From: Apostichopus californicus
Lineage: Eukaryota; Echinodermata; Holothuroidea; Aspidochirotida; Stichopodidae
Reading direction: 5' to 3'
Length of the DNA: 64,000 bases
NCBI GenBank assembly: GCA_020650975.1
Contig: JAIPMN010000670.1
Location: 16,325 to 80,324 of the forward strand
This document shows, in pieces, positions 10,732-25,700 of the stretch. A program made the position numbers and the translations under genes. A model generated the notes under the pieces. That model saw only the letters and a list, made by a program, of their open reading frames with translations, was not told where the DNA came from and ran no database searches. Each line of letters opens with the position of its first letter. Position 1 is the first letter of the stretch.

Positions 10732-13700
10732 CTGCAGAATTGACAAACACACATATCATAAAAAGCTGCGATGCTGAAAGATTTTCAATTTTAAGTTCAA
10801 CGACACTGGTAAATGTATGGTGATTTATGGCAGACTGCAAATCTGGATGTAATACTAAATTTATTGGTTTCACTGTCACAGCAATAGACATCATACACTG
10901 ATTTACTGTCTTGGTGTAAAAAAGTTGGTAGACGACAGAAGTTCCAACTATATCTACGGGTATCCCGAGAGAAACAAAATGGATTTATTACCCGGCAGAA
11001 ATATGAAGCTGAGAATATGATAATAGCCATCAGCAGGGTCCTAGAAAATATGCTAATGAGGTTTAAACAAGGCTAGCTATTTAATAATTTACAATGTTCT
11101 CCCCCCCCCCCCCTACACCTCCACTAACCGTTCTACATCTGCATACTGCTAACAGTGTCAGCATGCTAACTGTTGAAGTTAATAATAATGTCTTTTAAAG
11201 TGTGACTTTATTTACCATTCCCAGCACAAGGACTTTATGAAAAATGTGTATTGAATATCTGTATCAATGTCAATTATTTGAGAATTGTTCAGTAGTGTGC
11301 ATCATGTTTCTATGACTGGAACTCTGCTTGCTCTAACAAAAAAAAATCACTTCTAATGATACCAACATAACCAATGTTAACATGATGTACATACCATGAA
11401 TTGATCTTATTAACATTCTTAGAGCGCCAAAAGAGAGCAGGGAAGTCGCTTCTTAATTCATCCCAAAGAACGTCACTAGTTCCTTCACCCTGTCAGTCAA
11501 TGAAATGAGAAAAGGAAAATAAGATTTAAAAATGTTATTATTTAAACCGCTCTCTTGTAATTCATGTTTTACTGCATTTCTGTTGAAAGAAGCTTGGTTG
11601 CTTTTCCATCATATCTTCAAATTACATCAAAATTACATTAAAATCAAATTTGCTCTTCAAAGTCTTTTTTTTTAAGAGCAATCTTTTCACAGAATTCTCC
11701 GAAAGTCTTCTTTTTAACCCAGAAGATGCAATTAACTGGTTATTAGCCTCCAGGGTTAATGACAATGTTGACTTCAGGTCTGAATGTTATATTCCGATCA
11801 GGCTAGAGTACAGTACGGTAGCTTTAGGCCAAGTGTTGATATTTGTGTTGAAGAGTAACAGACTATTAATAGACAGATTTTAGCCATCTTGTGGCACATT
11901 CATGCAAGAAACATTAACAGTGTGTTGGTTTAGTCACTTCTTAAATCCATTCATCTGTACGTATTATTTATTCAGACAAAGCAATTCTATAAGGGCAGAG
12001 TGCCAAATAGAAAAGCTGCAGCAGATAGCAAATCCCCCCGCCCCGGCCCGCCCCTTCCCCGGGCTCCTCCCCCGCCCCTCATTCCCTGCAGTAGGAATGA
12101 ATCAATATCAACCAATAGAGGTTATCACAACAGACAAGCAGTGCCTGTTGTGTGAGACTGCAAAGCACCATAGTGTTACCATCCTATGCTACATAGTGTA
12201 ATGTAGTATGTAGTTTTATCCCCATCATATTACTTTAAACATGTGCTTCTATGCCTCTTTGTCTTAAGAGTAATTACTTACTTCCTGTTCCCGTGTTTAT
12301 TCACCCCTCACCCACATCATATTCGTAGAAGCCCCCTTTGTCTTAATTCCATGAAATATTCATGCTTAACCACATATGACAACCTGTTGCATCTCATGTG
12401 TATACGAATGTGGTTAGTCATGTAGCATCCTCCTATGTGCCTTAGTGATTATAAGTAAAAGACTCTGTGAACAAGAGTTTATGTCACAGAGAGGTTATTG
12501 CCCATGCACAGGAAGTTGTAATGACTTAAATAGTGTAGTTTGTTAGTATGGAAATGACTAGGATTCCAGACTTCAGAGTGTAGTTCAGATACACTCCAGC
12601 AACAATATTGCCACACAGAATAAATAAAGCTTATATTCTACAATTATGTCTATGTCTGGAGTTTCTCTTTATCTGCTGTTAATTCTACTTATTTAATACC
12701 AGAGCCCTGAACTAATTGAGCCGGAGCAACCCAACGTAACAAGATGCTGTTGCCTCCTCAGTATCCTGCTTTTGACACAGATCCTAAGTGCCTTGTGAGA
12801 TCGATAAATGTGGAAGCCACTTCATACATATCGTTATGAAAGCTTATAGCCTGTAAGTTTTGAGAATAATATCACACAAAAGCACGGCGCTATGTACATC
12901 AACTCCATCTCTTTCACACCGATTGATGGATAGCTTCTTCCCAAAAATCCCTCAATAACATACAGTGACATAGAACACATCACAGGAAAACTTGTATTTC
13001 AGAAACCTACATCTGGCATTAACCGAGAATTTCATTTTGAGGTTTAGATATTCACACTTGATCAAATTTATAATCTGTCTTACCACGACGTGAATATTTT
13101 CACTAATTGTAATAAAACAATTTTTATTCGCAGGGGACAGTACCTGTGCAAAACAATTCAACGAACTGACGAACGTCTATGATTTATAGAGCCTGCCCCG
13201 ACACTTTGTTCTGAATGCCGCCAAGCAGAAACAGTAATTTAAACACTTCCACCCGGCACTATACTTGATGATTAATTTTAATAACTTTTAACCATTACCA
13301 AAATATGGGAGAATACTTGGCACAGAAGTTAGCTCCAGAATTAAAAAAAAAGATTGCAAATTTATTGCAAAAATTTTCCAAAGGGGGGGACCCCAACCAT
13401 TAGACCCCTCCCCCCAGGACGTGGATCACACTAACGCTCAAACCCGCCCGGTACTCAAATATTCCCGAGCACATCACTGCTTACAATTTCTGGAGAAGTT
13501 ACACTGCAGACCTACTGTAAACCATCTCCAGTAGAATGAACAAAAAACACCAAATCTTGGTTGGTAGTACTTAAAAGGAATAAAAAGATGTGTATTATAA
13601 ATTAAAAAATTTAATATTTTTATAATCATAGTAAAACTGAATAGAAAATATCCGGAAAAAATCCGCTTGAAAATAACGATCTAGACACTTTGGGTGGTAG

Positions 13701-16700
13701 AATGAGAAGGAAGGGCGGTGACCGGAGGAGCCGGTCGTAGAGGGGGGCACAGTGTTAAAAGGTTCCCAAGACATTCTAGGCACGGTAGAACAAGGGTGCT
13801 AAGGTTGTGGGGAGACAGGTAAGCGAGGAACGAAGTAAATATCAAGATATCAGTTCTATATATAGCTGAGTTTCTTTCAGTCTGACCTGTATTTTAGTGC
13901 TGACAGCAAATTTATCCAAATATGGGACCCCGTTGACTCCATCCTCCTTAGTCAGGATAGCCACAGCATTGTAGTTTTCCGAGACGTAGATAGAGTGTAG
14001 TTTGTGTGCGATACCTTCCAAGTAGTCTGGACGCAGCAACTTGTTGAAAGACCTTGAAAAACAGAAATTCAAAAAATAAACAAACAAACACAACAAGATT
14101 ACCTTAAAGATCAGATATGTTGTGTTTCTCTATAAACAAGTACAGAAAATTTTATTGGCAAAACAGTGGATAAATAATAACAGTATAATATCAGTTCTTA
14201 TAAAATCCAGCATGTGAAACACCATTTTTAATTTTTTTTTTAAATTTATGATAAATGCCTGCGTCTGTTATTGAACGTAGCTGAAGTCTTCCTTAGAGAA
14301 TACAACAGACAAAAGCCAACTGTACTATTAACAATATTCAAATCAGATATGAAATCAAACGATTGCTTCACTAAGTTCATTGGCATATGACACAGTGTGC
14401 TTCCGTCTCGCATCGTTTCACATGGACTGATAATTGCAACAGACACGCATCTAGTTGGGAAAGTTGAAGACCATGACGGATTTGCTAAGTGACTTTGACG
14501 GCTTACTTTGTTATCATAGCCAGGAGACGGTCCTGATCAATGTCCTCAAGGCTCTTCGATTTGTATATTCGCTCTGTATTCTTGAATAACGTTCCAGTTC
14601 CTAAAAGGAGATAGAGAGAGAGACAGACAGCATCATATCGGTAACATGAAAAATGTACAACTGGCATTTATATGTTGTGAGAAAAGATATTACAGTTTGA
14701 GAGAGTCAATATAATGGCTAGTTTGCAGAGCTGATGTGCTATCATTAGATCGGGGATGACAGGAGTCAAACTTGAATACTTAATTATCCATCCAGTTGGG
14801 ACAACTTTTCTTCTATTTTGGTAAATTCATGCCACGCTTCAAGGAACTCGTACGGCCAGTTAGAACTGGCATTTATATGTTGTGAGAAAAGATATTACAG
14901 TTTGAGAGAGTCAATATATGGCCAGTTTGCAGAGCTGATGTGCTTTCATTAGATCGGGGATGTCAGTAGTCAAACTTGAATAGTTAATTATCCATCCAGT
15001 TGAGACAAATTTTCTTCTATTTGGTGAATTCATGCCAGGCTTCAAGGAACTCGTACAGCCAGTTAAGAACAATATGGATATCATGTTTCTATCATATACT
15101 GTCATACTGACAGCTTCCCTTTTACACCGTGAACAATACAACTTTCAGTATTGTATGAGAAACAAATTTATGAAACTCAAAAACTGCAATACAAAGATGT
15201 GAACACTTGATTGTTCCACTGTCAATGACTTATGTTCATAAAAATGAAAAGTAGCATTTTTGCGACCTTGCACCGTTATGACCAAGCTTCAAAAATATGT
15301 TTGCACATAACTGCTCACTCTGACTGGTAATTTCTAAAATAAGAGATCTCCGTGGTTACGACTTTACGGCTGCTCCTTGTTGGCTAGTTATTAACTGTTT
15401 TAGTCCAAGAAGAACAGGTTTATATCCCATCAAATTGAAGGGAGAGTTCATAAGCTTTGGTTAGCCTCTGAAGAATATCCTGCTGGGATTGAAATGTCAG
15501 GCTCTCTAACTTTTATTTATTTCCATGGGCTTTTTGCAGTAGATAAGCAGTTTGCTTACCTTTTTTTTTTCCCCTTTGAAGTTCCTAACTGTTTAACGTT
15601 GGTGGGAATTTAGGTAGACTAAAGTACCAAATCATATTTTCAGGTACATTTAATATCGTACCTCTCTACAACTTTGCAAACTTTAACTGAATGCATCATG
15701 CATAAGAGATGTATATGTTTCCTCCCAGGCAATTTGATATTTTAAGAGATAAATCAATTATTTCAGAGCCGCTTTACTTCAAGTATGACATCATCATGAG
15801 CATCCATGTCCCCACGCTCCATTACTGTTGCTGAATTATTCCTACCCTTAGGCAAATACTCAATTGTTTTTCAAAGTCACGATTCTTTTACTGAGTATCC
15901 ACAAGAGAGTCTGCCAGTGTAGTTAGGGAATTGCGATCAGACGAAATTCTTTGCTTCTATTACAATGGGTGGAATGCAATACATGTGTCAATAAGAAGAC
16001 ACATGTCATATCTGAGTATAGGTTGAATATTCCTTGAACAGCCAATAACCACCAAAGTGTTCTGACAAAAAACTTCATCCAACTTCCAAATTCTGTCAAT
16101 ATCTTTACGTTGAAGTACTGTTTCGAAACCTTGGTACCAAATTATAGTGTCTTCTATAATATCATGGAGGATTTTATTTTCTCAGAGAAACAAAAATTCA
16201 AAAAGAATGTGTAAATTGCTATACAATTACAAAGATGTAAAGCAGTTTTTGTACAGACAAATCTAGTATTTGTAGTATTTTATAGCAAAAAGAGATTCAT
16301 AATCTGAAAACTGGTACTAAACAAAATGTCTTTACCTGGTAAAATAATTTCCCCCTATATATATTCAATTTTAGGTATACTCTCGTCTAATTATGGTAAG
16401 TACAGGTTTATCACATGGTTTAGCTGGGCCACAATCGTAGTATTAACCAACCCATCCTACATACATGTAACGATTAAATAAAATGAAATGTTGTAGTCTA
16501 TCCTTGAGAAATATTTACCATGGTGAGTGAATAATTCTGCTAGGATGGTATTTGCTGAGGTGATCACAACACTTGAAAGAGGAGGGAGGACAGCTAAGAG
16601 GGATGAAATGGACTGCAGTTTCTCCTGATACAGGGGATCGCACCACTTTTGAGAAGAGATGGCTTCCACGTCGGCTGGGACATGAACGTGTTTCATGACC

Positions 16701-19700
16701 TATAGAGCAGAGGGAAATATGCATAATGCTTATGATTAAACATATTCTTATGAATAAACAGTACATAACGATTATGCACACCCAATCAACCCACATCCTC
16801 ATGTAGGAAATATCCATACGAAAGATTGTTCTTTGAGAAGGAAATATTATGTAGGTTCAGTGCTTTCCTTTTGTTTTTAGATGCTCGTTCTACCAGATAT
16901 ACCCTCACAATTGCAATGATACCCTCACAATCGTGGTGATAAGGGTGTTATCAGACAATGACACTGAACTTCGCCTTATATCACAGTTGGGCATAAATCA
17001 AGGGTATATCCATGAACGAAAGAATATACTTCATTGGCATTACATTCTTCTCAAAGAAGAACCCTTTCATATAAATATTTGCAAGCGAAGGTGTGGATCA
17101 TTGGACTTTCGAATAAACTGCAGTTACACAGTTTACAACAGAATTGATACACAATGTATTCTCAAATACAAAGTTTTACATATCACGATATAATTATAAC
17201 TGTGTGTTTAACCATTTGCCTCATTGCCTTTTCACATGTATGAACATTTAATTGCATTCCATAATTTTTAATTTTTTTGCTTAATTGTGGTTTATAACCC
17301 TGTCATATATCATTTTTTACTTTTATTGCTGTTGTTATTACTTTTAGGTTTTCTTAAGTTTGTTAATTTTATATTCCAGGTTTTGGTTCTTTTGTACAGT
17401 GCTCTTGAGCATGTTTTATTTCATGATAACAGCACTTTAATATATGGTATTTTATTTTTTGGTATTTTTTTTTATAATTTCCTTCTTTGCAACATTTCAT
17501 TTCAGTTATTTATTTGTTTTCTCACAACATTCAGATGATAATAATTATAATACCTATAAAGTATCAAAAGTTCAAAGAGTTGTGAAAGGTAGTGCTCTAA
17601 GTAACCTTTATGGCATTAATGAGTAGAGCAATCCCTACACTTAACTATACTTAACACATAAACAAACAGTTTGTTATATACCAATGAGAAGATCGGATGA
17701 AGACCAATTCATTTTTATTTTCCAAAATCAGATTGTAGTTGATCAAACTTAGAAATCCTCTCTGATCGTTGTCTTTTTTCACCGATCCACTGTGAATTAG
17801 AAAATGACTATCGATTGCATTTGATCAATATCAAACATTTCGTTGCCCAGATATTTTGATATTAGCTGTAGATGCGTGAGACATAAAGATGAGCAAGTTT
17901 CGATACTACTTTTGGCTTCTTATTTTTTGCAATTTCTCAATGAATAATTCATTACTACCTGGGATAGACATCGTTCTTCATTTTATAGGCACTGCCATTA
18001 GTATTCACATCAAGAACTTCACGAGGTAGGGGGAGGGGGGGGGTGGCCGTTCCACTTAGTTGCGCTGTTGTAGCTAGTTAGTGTATATTTGGTTTAGACT
18101 GCATTTATCTGTTGTATATTATCAATGTTTTTTTTGTTTGTATTTCTATCATTCATTGTATCAATGTTCTTTGTATTTTGTATCATTCATTGTATTGCTC
18201 ACCGCAGATATGTAATTTCCTTCTGGGATTCAATACAGTTGACTTACTTACTTACTTCATAACAACAAGTATCACACATACCAGACAGTCTGGGTCATTT
18301 AATAAATGCTCATACAACTGTATATAGTGCTATCATTGTCATGCTTCAAAGCACTTGTACCGATAGTGTGAACATTTTCTGACTTTTTTATCTAATGAAA
18401 CAGAATGTATCCACACTGCTCATATTGTTTGTGTAAGATGTTCATTGAAATTTGAAGGGACAGATGAAAGTACAGCTTATTATTAAACAAAACACCTGTC
18501 CAAATTGGATGCAAAATAGACCAAATATAATATTAAATAATACCCAGTATTAACACAAGTTTCAAGAAACTAGGTTTCATTCTATAGCAGCTTGCTTTAC
18601 TGAGATAATTTTAATGATATTGTTTCCATGTCTTTCAAAAGATTGTAAAAAATGAAGGTCATGAGGCTGACTACTCACTTTCATTTCAAATAATGAAGCA
18701 TAACCTTTGTTTAAAAGCCCTTTCGATTCAATTTTAAAGGATTGCTACACGTTTGTTAATTTTCAAAAGATTTAAGTTAAGTCAATAATAAACGACCAAT
18801 GTAGTGATGTCGTCGTACGTAGTGAAGATAATGTAAGAGTACGATTGCACACCATTCTTTGGGGCTTTAATGTTATTGTTATTTGCATACCATCGTATTG
18901 TTACTTTCTTTGTACATGTTAATTTGCACATGTCGTTGTATGTATCTCAGTTATGTTGGTAATTGTGTTAGTGTATTTGTGTGTTCTTTGTTAAGTGTCT
19001 TAGAGATATATTGTAAGGAGCTGAGGCTCGAGTAGTCTGAATTGGGTCTCAGCCGACGCACATTGTCGTATATAGTTAATACATATTAGAAAGAGTTCCA
19101 AGCCATCTCAGTTTCGTGTTTAGTTGTATACATATATTTTAACTGTCTCGTACTACTACGACAGGAACCACGTCGTAACCGAATTAGCTGGTGATATGGC
19201 TAACGTTACAATGAAACTAATGGCATTTCCGTTACGACTCAATTAAAACTGGACTTACCTTGTTACTGCCATCTAGTAACCCTCCTTTGTCATTCAACAG
19301 GAGGACTTTGATTGGTTGAACAGCTTTTGCAATTTCAATGGTTGCTTGGGAAGCATCAACACAAATGAGCTGGGAACTGGTTGTTTCACCAATAGATGAT
19401 ACAACTGGAATGTGGCCTGACCTGAGAAGGTAGATAGATAGATAGAGAAAAGGAGATGATATTAAACACTATTAAACAGTATTAAACGGTATTAAACAGT
19501 ATAAAAAGAAAACAACATTTCTCGTCGTCGCTGTTAACATTTCTTGTTTATCATGTACTAGTTTCTGAACACAAATAAGAAGCAGGAACTGTATCCTTCA
19601 GTTTTTTGTATCGAATGCATTTATTCAGGTCAGAAACAAGCACTATAAGAAAAGTCAATGGGTGGGAGACAGTCAATGAGTGGGAGGGGGAGAAGAGGGG

Positions 19701-22700
19701 GATGTCTCAAAAGAAGCTCTGGGGCTTAAAAGCATAGCCCTCCATTGAAAAGGACAGAGAAAAGAAATGAACACCTATAACAATAACAACAGGAGGACAA
19801 ACAAGAAAGAAATCAGAGAAATAACTGATTTTCATTTGCTGCATAATTTTTAGTATACTTCATAGCATAACAACTACCTTATCCTATTTTGCATATAAGA
19901 TTCAGGGCTATTAAGATGTCAATTCATTAACTACTGACTGAGGGTTTACCTGGCTAATTTCACCGTTTGGGATAGAGAGGAACAATTCAGAGACTCTACC
20001 TAAATTGGTGAACATTTCAGCACTGTCCCTATGTTTATCACTATCACCTCTGATGTCACAGTGTAAGGGGACATTTCTCCTCTGTCCCACTACTTTATTA
20101 GTGTCCACTCAGATACACAACAGATATACAACATTTTCCTAGGCTATCCACACATTTGATCAGTATCCCCCTCTCATACATAGTGTCCAGGGAATAGCCT
20201 TCCCCTCAGTTCCCACGTTTTATCAATCTCCTACGATTCACTGCCAGGTCAGTGCCAACTTTCCCCTCTAACCAAATCCACCAGAACAGATTTCATACTG
20301 AAGTGAAATGTGGTTATGAAATGCAGCCATCTGCTTTAAAAGAAATTTTAATTAGCAGAGAGCAGGAACATCTTGGTCTAAATGATTGCGTACAGCTGGT
20401 TGACCCACTTCTTACCTTTTAACCGTAGATATTAATACACACAAATAACAAAAGGCATATTGTTCTGGAGTCATCACGCTATGCAGCGTACTACACAATT
20501 TAGCTTGTAATTTGATTTACGAAGACAGCTGATCAAGCACCAATGTACTACAATCCACAACTATATGCTATGATTCAAACATCTATGCCAGTAACTAGAT
20601 CACCATAGCGACACTGTCAGGCAATCATCTTCTGATTCTCGATTGAATACCTCAATTGAGGAAGTGTTCTGTTTGTATCAATTTGGTAAACATGATATCA
20701 ACAATAACCCAAGGAGTAAACAAGAAGATACCATTGTATACATGTGTGTCTATGAAAAGCAGTTATATTAGCTATTCATGTAGGTCAGCACTACACAAAA
20801 ATACAGATTTCATAGTTAAGTCAGTCCACAGGTTCACACTGGTATTACTCACTCAATGCATAATGGAAGACATACAGTGTTCACAAAGCCTTGTTACAGC
20901 TTTAGTGTTCACATCAGCTTTTAATTGCCTACTCAACCCACTTGTAAATTACCCACTCAACATACTGTCGTGTTCACGGCAGTTTGATTACCCAATCAAG
21001 GAACCATACCAGAGGTTCGGTGTTCACATTGGAATTACTCAACCAATGCATAACGATTGATACCCAGTATTCACATCTGGGTTGAATACTCACTCAATGC
21101 GCCATTCAATGTTCACAATGGTATTACTGATTGGATGCATTATGGTAGAGATTCAGTGTTCACATTTGGCTTAGTTACTCACTCAATGCATAAACGCTAG
21201 AGGTCCAGTGTTCACACATGTTTGATTATTTGCTGAATAAACCATGTTAGAAGTACTGTGTAGTGTTCACATCGGCTTGATTACTCACTCAATGTACCAC
21301 GTCAGAGATTCTATGTTCACATTGGTATAAATACTCACTCAATCCATAATGCTAGACTGCCCGTGTTCACACATGTTTGATTATTTGCTGAAATTACCAT
21401 GATAGAAGTACTGTGTAGTGTTCACATTTGGCTTAATTACTCACTTAATGTACTGTGTCAGAGATTCTGTGTTCACATTGGTAATACTTACTCAATGCAT
21501 AAACGCTAGAGGTCCAGTGTTCACACATGTTTGGTTATTTGCTGAATGCACCATGTTAGAAGTAATGTGTAATGTTCACATTTGGCTTAATTACTCACTC
21601 AATGCACTACGTCAGAGATTCTGTGTTCACATTGGTAATACTCACTCAATGCATAAATGCTAGAGGTCCAGTGTTCACACATGTTTGATTATTTGCTGAA
21701 TACACCATGTTAGAAGTAATGTGTCATGTTCACATTTGGCTTAATTACTCACTCAATGCACTACGTCAGAGATTCTGTGTTCACATTGGTAATACTCACT
21801 CAATGCATAAATGCTAGAGGTCCAGTGTTCACACATGTTTGGTTATTTGCTGAATGCACCATGTTAGAAGTAATGTGTAATGTTCACATTTGGCTTAATT
21901 ACTCACTCAATGCACTGCGTCAGAGATTCTGTGTTCACATTGGTAATACTCACTCAATGCATAAATGCTAGAGGTCCAGTGTTCACACATGTTTGGTTAT
22001 TTGCTGAATGCACCATGTTAGAAGTAATGTGTAATGTTCACATTTGGCTTAATTACTCACTCAATGCACCATGTTAGAGATTCAGCGTTCACATTGGTAA
22101 TTCTCACTCAATGCATAAATGCTAGAGGTCCAGTGTTCACACATGTTTGATTATTTGCTGAATTTACCATTTTAGAAGTACTGTGTAGTGTTCACATTTG
22201 GCTTATTTACTCACTCAATGCACCATGTTAGAGGTTCAGTATTCACATGGACTACCCTGCCTTTAGAAGATCCAGTGTCAGCTTCAGCTCTGAAGACGTT
22301 ACTCCCAGAGAACAATGGGTGAGCCTGAGCACCACTTGCCTGGAGACAATTAACCATTGTCATAGTCTCTGTTGTTACCCTTCGTCTAGTTTCCTAATGA
22401 ACAAACAAAAGGAAGAAAACAAAGTTAGTTGGAGAAAAGATTATAATCCATTCCATATGCAAATTAATTTTGCATAAAAATTGTGTGTAAACAGCAGGCT
22501 TTTAAAACAAAAAGTACATCTGAAAACTCCACTTCCAACTTCATAGGTTCATACCAAGTTGAATTAATTATGACAATTTTGAAAACTGGGTGGTTATGTC
22601 AACCTTTGCGTGGAATTTACAATTGGCAATATGAAACCCCTGTTACTTAACCTTCTGAGATGCACTTTTCGTTGATTTTTTTAAAATCTGATGAATATAA

Positions 22701-25700
22701 TAACTCAGACATGAAGTGAATCCGTATTCATATTCTAGCAAAGTTGGCTGTACTCTTACTGTTGCTCTTATATGTTTGTACTCCTTGCAAGTACAAGAAT
22801 CAGTACTCATACTGTACTTGTGCTTACAGCCTAGTACTTGTACTCATTCACATTAAGGAGAATTCCGCTAGCACTTGGTCTCATGCTATTGTACTTGTAC
22901 TTCAATACTCAACTCAAAAAAGAAAACTAATCCCAAGGTAAAACAGTCTTTAGTTTGGTCATTCATGGGACATTCATAGGAATAGGGTTACAACTGTATG
23001 CTGTTGTCTGTGATCCCAAATAATAAATCCTAAGGTAAAACAGCCTGTAGTTTGGTCATTCCCTTATCAGCGTATTATTACATTACATTGCATATATCTA
23101 CCTTCCTCCAACTACTGTAGTCTTGTATGGGAGATTGTGTACAGTAGGTAACATTGAATAGTGGGAAAGAGTGGGTCAATATCGAATAGTGGGTAGTGGA
23201 TTAGAGTTGAAATTCATGAAACAGGGGACTGCTAGGAATTATATGTGATGCTGTTTTGGATGAGAGACATACAGGCCTGTTGACAAAGTTAAAATGGGAC
23301 ACAAATGACATAATATCAATGTCAATTAACATAAGCAAGTAACAATGGTTTAAATATATATAACACTAAATCATGAAGATAATGGTCTGATGAACCAAGC
23401 TCAGTCAGGCATTACCACATACATAGATCATCCACCTCATCCGTTAAATCTTTATTTATATGACCAGTGGTAAAACTGGCTTCCACAAAAGATATTCTTC
23501 TTGTGTCCGCTCCATATTGTGGAATGGTATACCACAATCTGTAAAGAGGTTCAAAACTTTTTACATGTTTAGTAGATGACTTGTTTTAAGATATCTGCTT
23601 TAATGTTTTCATCAAGGTTTCTCTTATTCGGGTAAGTTATACATTCTGCTCTGTGAATGTTTACATTTAGCACATCTGAGCACTTAAGAAAGGTGTAATG
23701 TACTGCCTTATGCATGATCTACAGTAGGCAGAATGTTTTTTTCGAAAAATTTGAATTTCATAGTTGAGGCAGTTTTTAATATTTATAAGGCATGTGTGAA
23801 AATATTTTCAAAATATTTTACCCAATCGAACCCCCTTCAAATGATACCCCTGTTATAGGTCTTTTAAGTTGCAGGTACTGCAGTCATAGAAGAATCTGTT
23901 AAATACAAGCTTAAATAATAAAACTTTCGCTAAACTCTGTTTGAGTACTGAAGTGAAGACATAGAAGCAATGACAGTACATGGTTGCATATAAACGGTAA
24001 CACAACAGTAGTTAAGTATAAACTATTATTAATGGTGATTATAATTATCAATAAAATAATATGATAATATATAAAATAAATTATAATATAATAAAATATC
24101 AAGTATAATATAATATAATATAAAATTTATCATATAAAATAATATAATATAATATATAAAATAATATGATTATAATTATAATTACTAATAAAAATAATTA
24201 AAGTATAAAAAGTATAAACATATATGTAACTTTCTATCCCGGCATTTCCCCGTTTGTTGGTTAAATAGTTAGTCTGTTCCAAAATAGTTTAACGTCTACA
24301 AGTCTATCTGAGGATGGAGGCTATCAAGAATTTCATCTTCAAATGATATTAACTACAAAAACAAACTGTCACGCATGGCATCCAATGTAGATGCTTATCT
24401 CTTTTGTGATGCAGATGAATTTATGATAACAACGTGAAAGATGTTGGCTCCTTCGTTTGTTTTTCTTTCTCTTTCTTAATTGGCTGCAATATCATCATAT
24501 TATGTATACTTACAATCAGCACTGACATTTAAGTTACAGATAACATGGAAAGAATCGAGGTCATGTCAGACTATTATTGGCTGTGTGTTACTAGTTCATG
24601 GTTTCCTTTTGACTGTTTCAACCCATGTACAGAGATATTCAACAACAATTGCAAGGTAAACAATGTTAAAAAGGAAGCCAATATTTATGAAAATGAATAC
24701 CGCAATATTTACATTAATTTCCATAAATTGTTTCACAACTAATAAGTAAGATACATAACGAATGTCAAATCAATATTTTTATGTGTTTCGAGAGCTTTAC
24801 TTTTTTACAATTTACAATTTACCCAGACACAGGCAGCTATCATCAAAAATAGCTACAGTTAATAATTGACAGTTGAAATGTTGTAGACTTTCTTTTTCGC
24901 TAACAGATTTGAAGCTTGGACTAGCAGATCTGGAACTGGTTTAGCAGATCTGGAGCTTTGGTTTAGCAAGATCTGAAGCTTGTTATAGCAGATTTGAAGC
25001 TATTATAGGCAAAACAAGTTTGCAATTTGGTCTAGCAGATGAAACAATAGTTTAGAGGAGATTACATACTGTATCTATAATTCTAGCAATTTTATTCGGT
25101 CCATGATTTCATTCTCCTTAAGCCTTTTTCCCCCCAAATATTCAAGCTTTAAATACTTTGATTTATTCCATTTTCTTAACAAAGAAAACTTAAAATTATT
25201 ATTCATAATATTATTAATTTTATTATGAGATTTGTTGTTATTACATTACAGGTACCACAATGTTTCTTAATATGTGACTCCTACATCCTCAATTTCCAAG
25301 AAGCTTGTCAATTTCATATATTGTTCATAAGCTGTAATATATATACATAACAATAATATAATGATATGCATTCTGACTCCATTTGTGACAAAACTAAGTG
25401 ACTAAATCACATTTACAAATTCAGCAACTTTGAACACTGTTTCTGCTTTCATTTTTTGAACAAAATTCCTGGTATAATATGAGAAGCTTTCTGGGCCTTT
25501 TACCTAATACCAGCATCTTGCTCAACACTGGTCATAAAACAAACCACCAATCACAAGGTGTGTATCACCTCCTTTCGTGTGTGATAAAATGTCAATTTCC
25601 GTTGATCACAAGAGCTCTTACCAGTATATTTCTTACATTTTGCCTTTCATCAGTGTAAAATTTGGTCTTGATTTAATACCCAATGCAATAAGTCTCAGTA

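Noticed and set aside
21418-22077. Three overlapping near-identical + strand frames of 65-81 codons
   Set aside because: They are by-products of the 154-base array (no stops in one frame by chance), not a repetitive protein gene.
20650-22250. CRISPR-like regular repeats
   Set aside because: Units are contiguous and all positions diverge together, without unique spacers; it is a eukaryotic satellite inside an intron.
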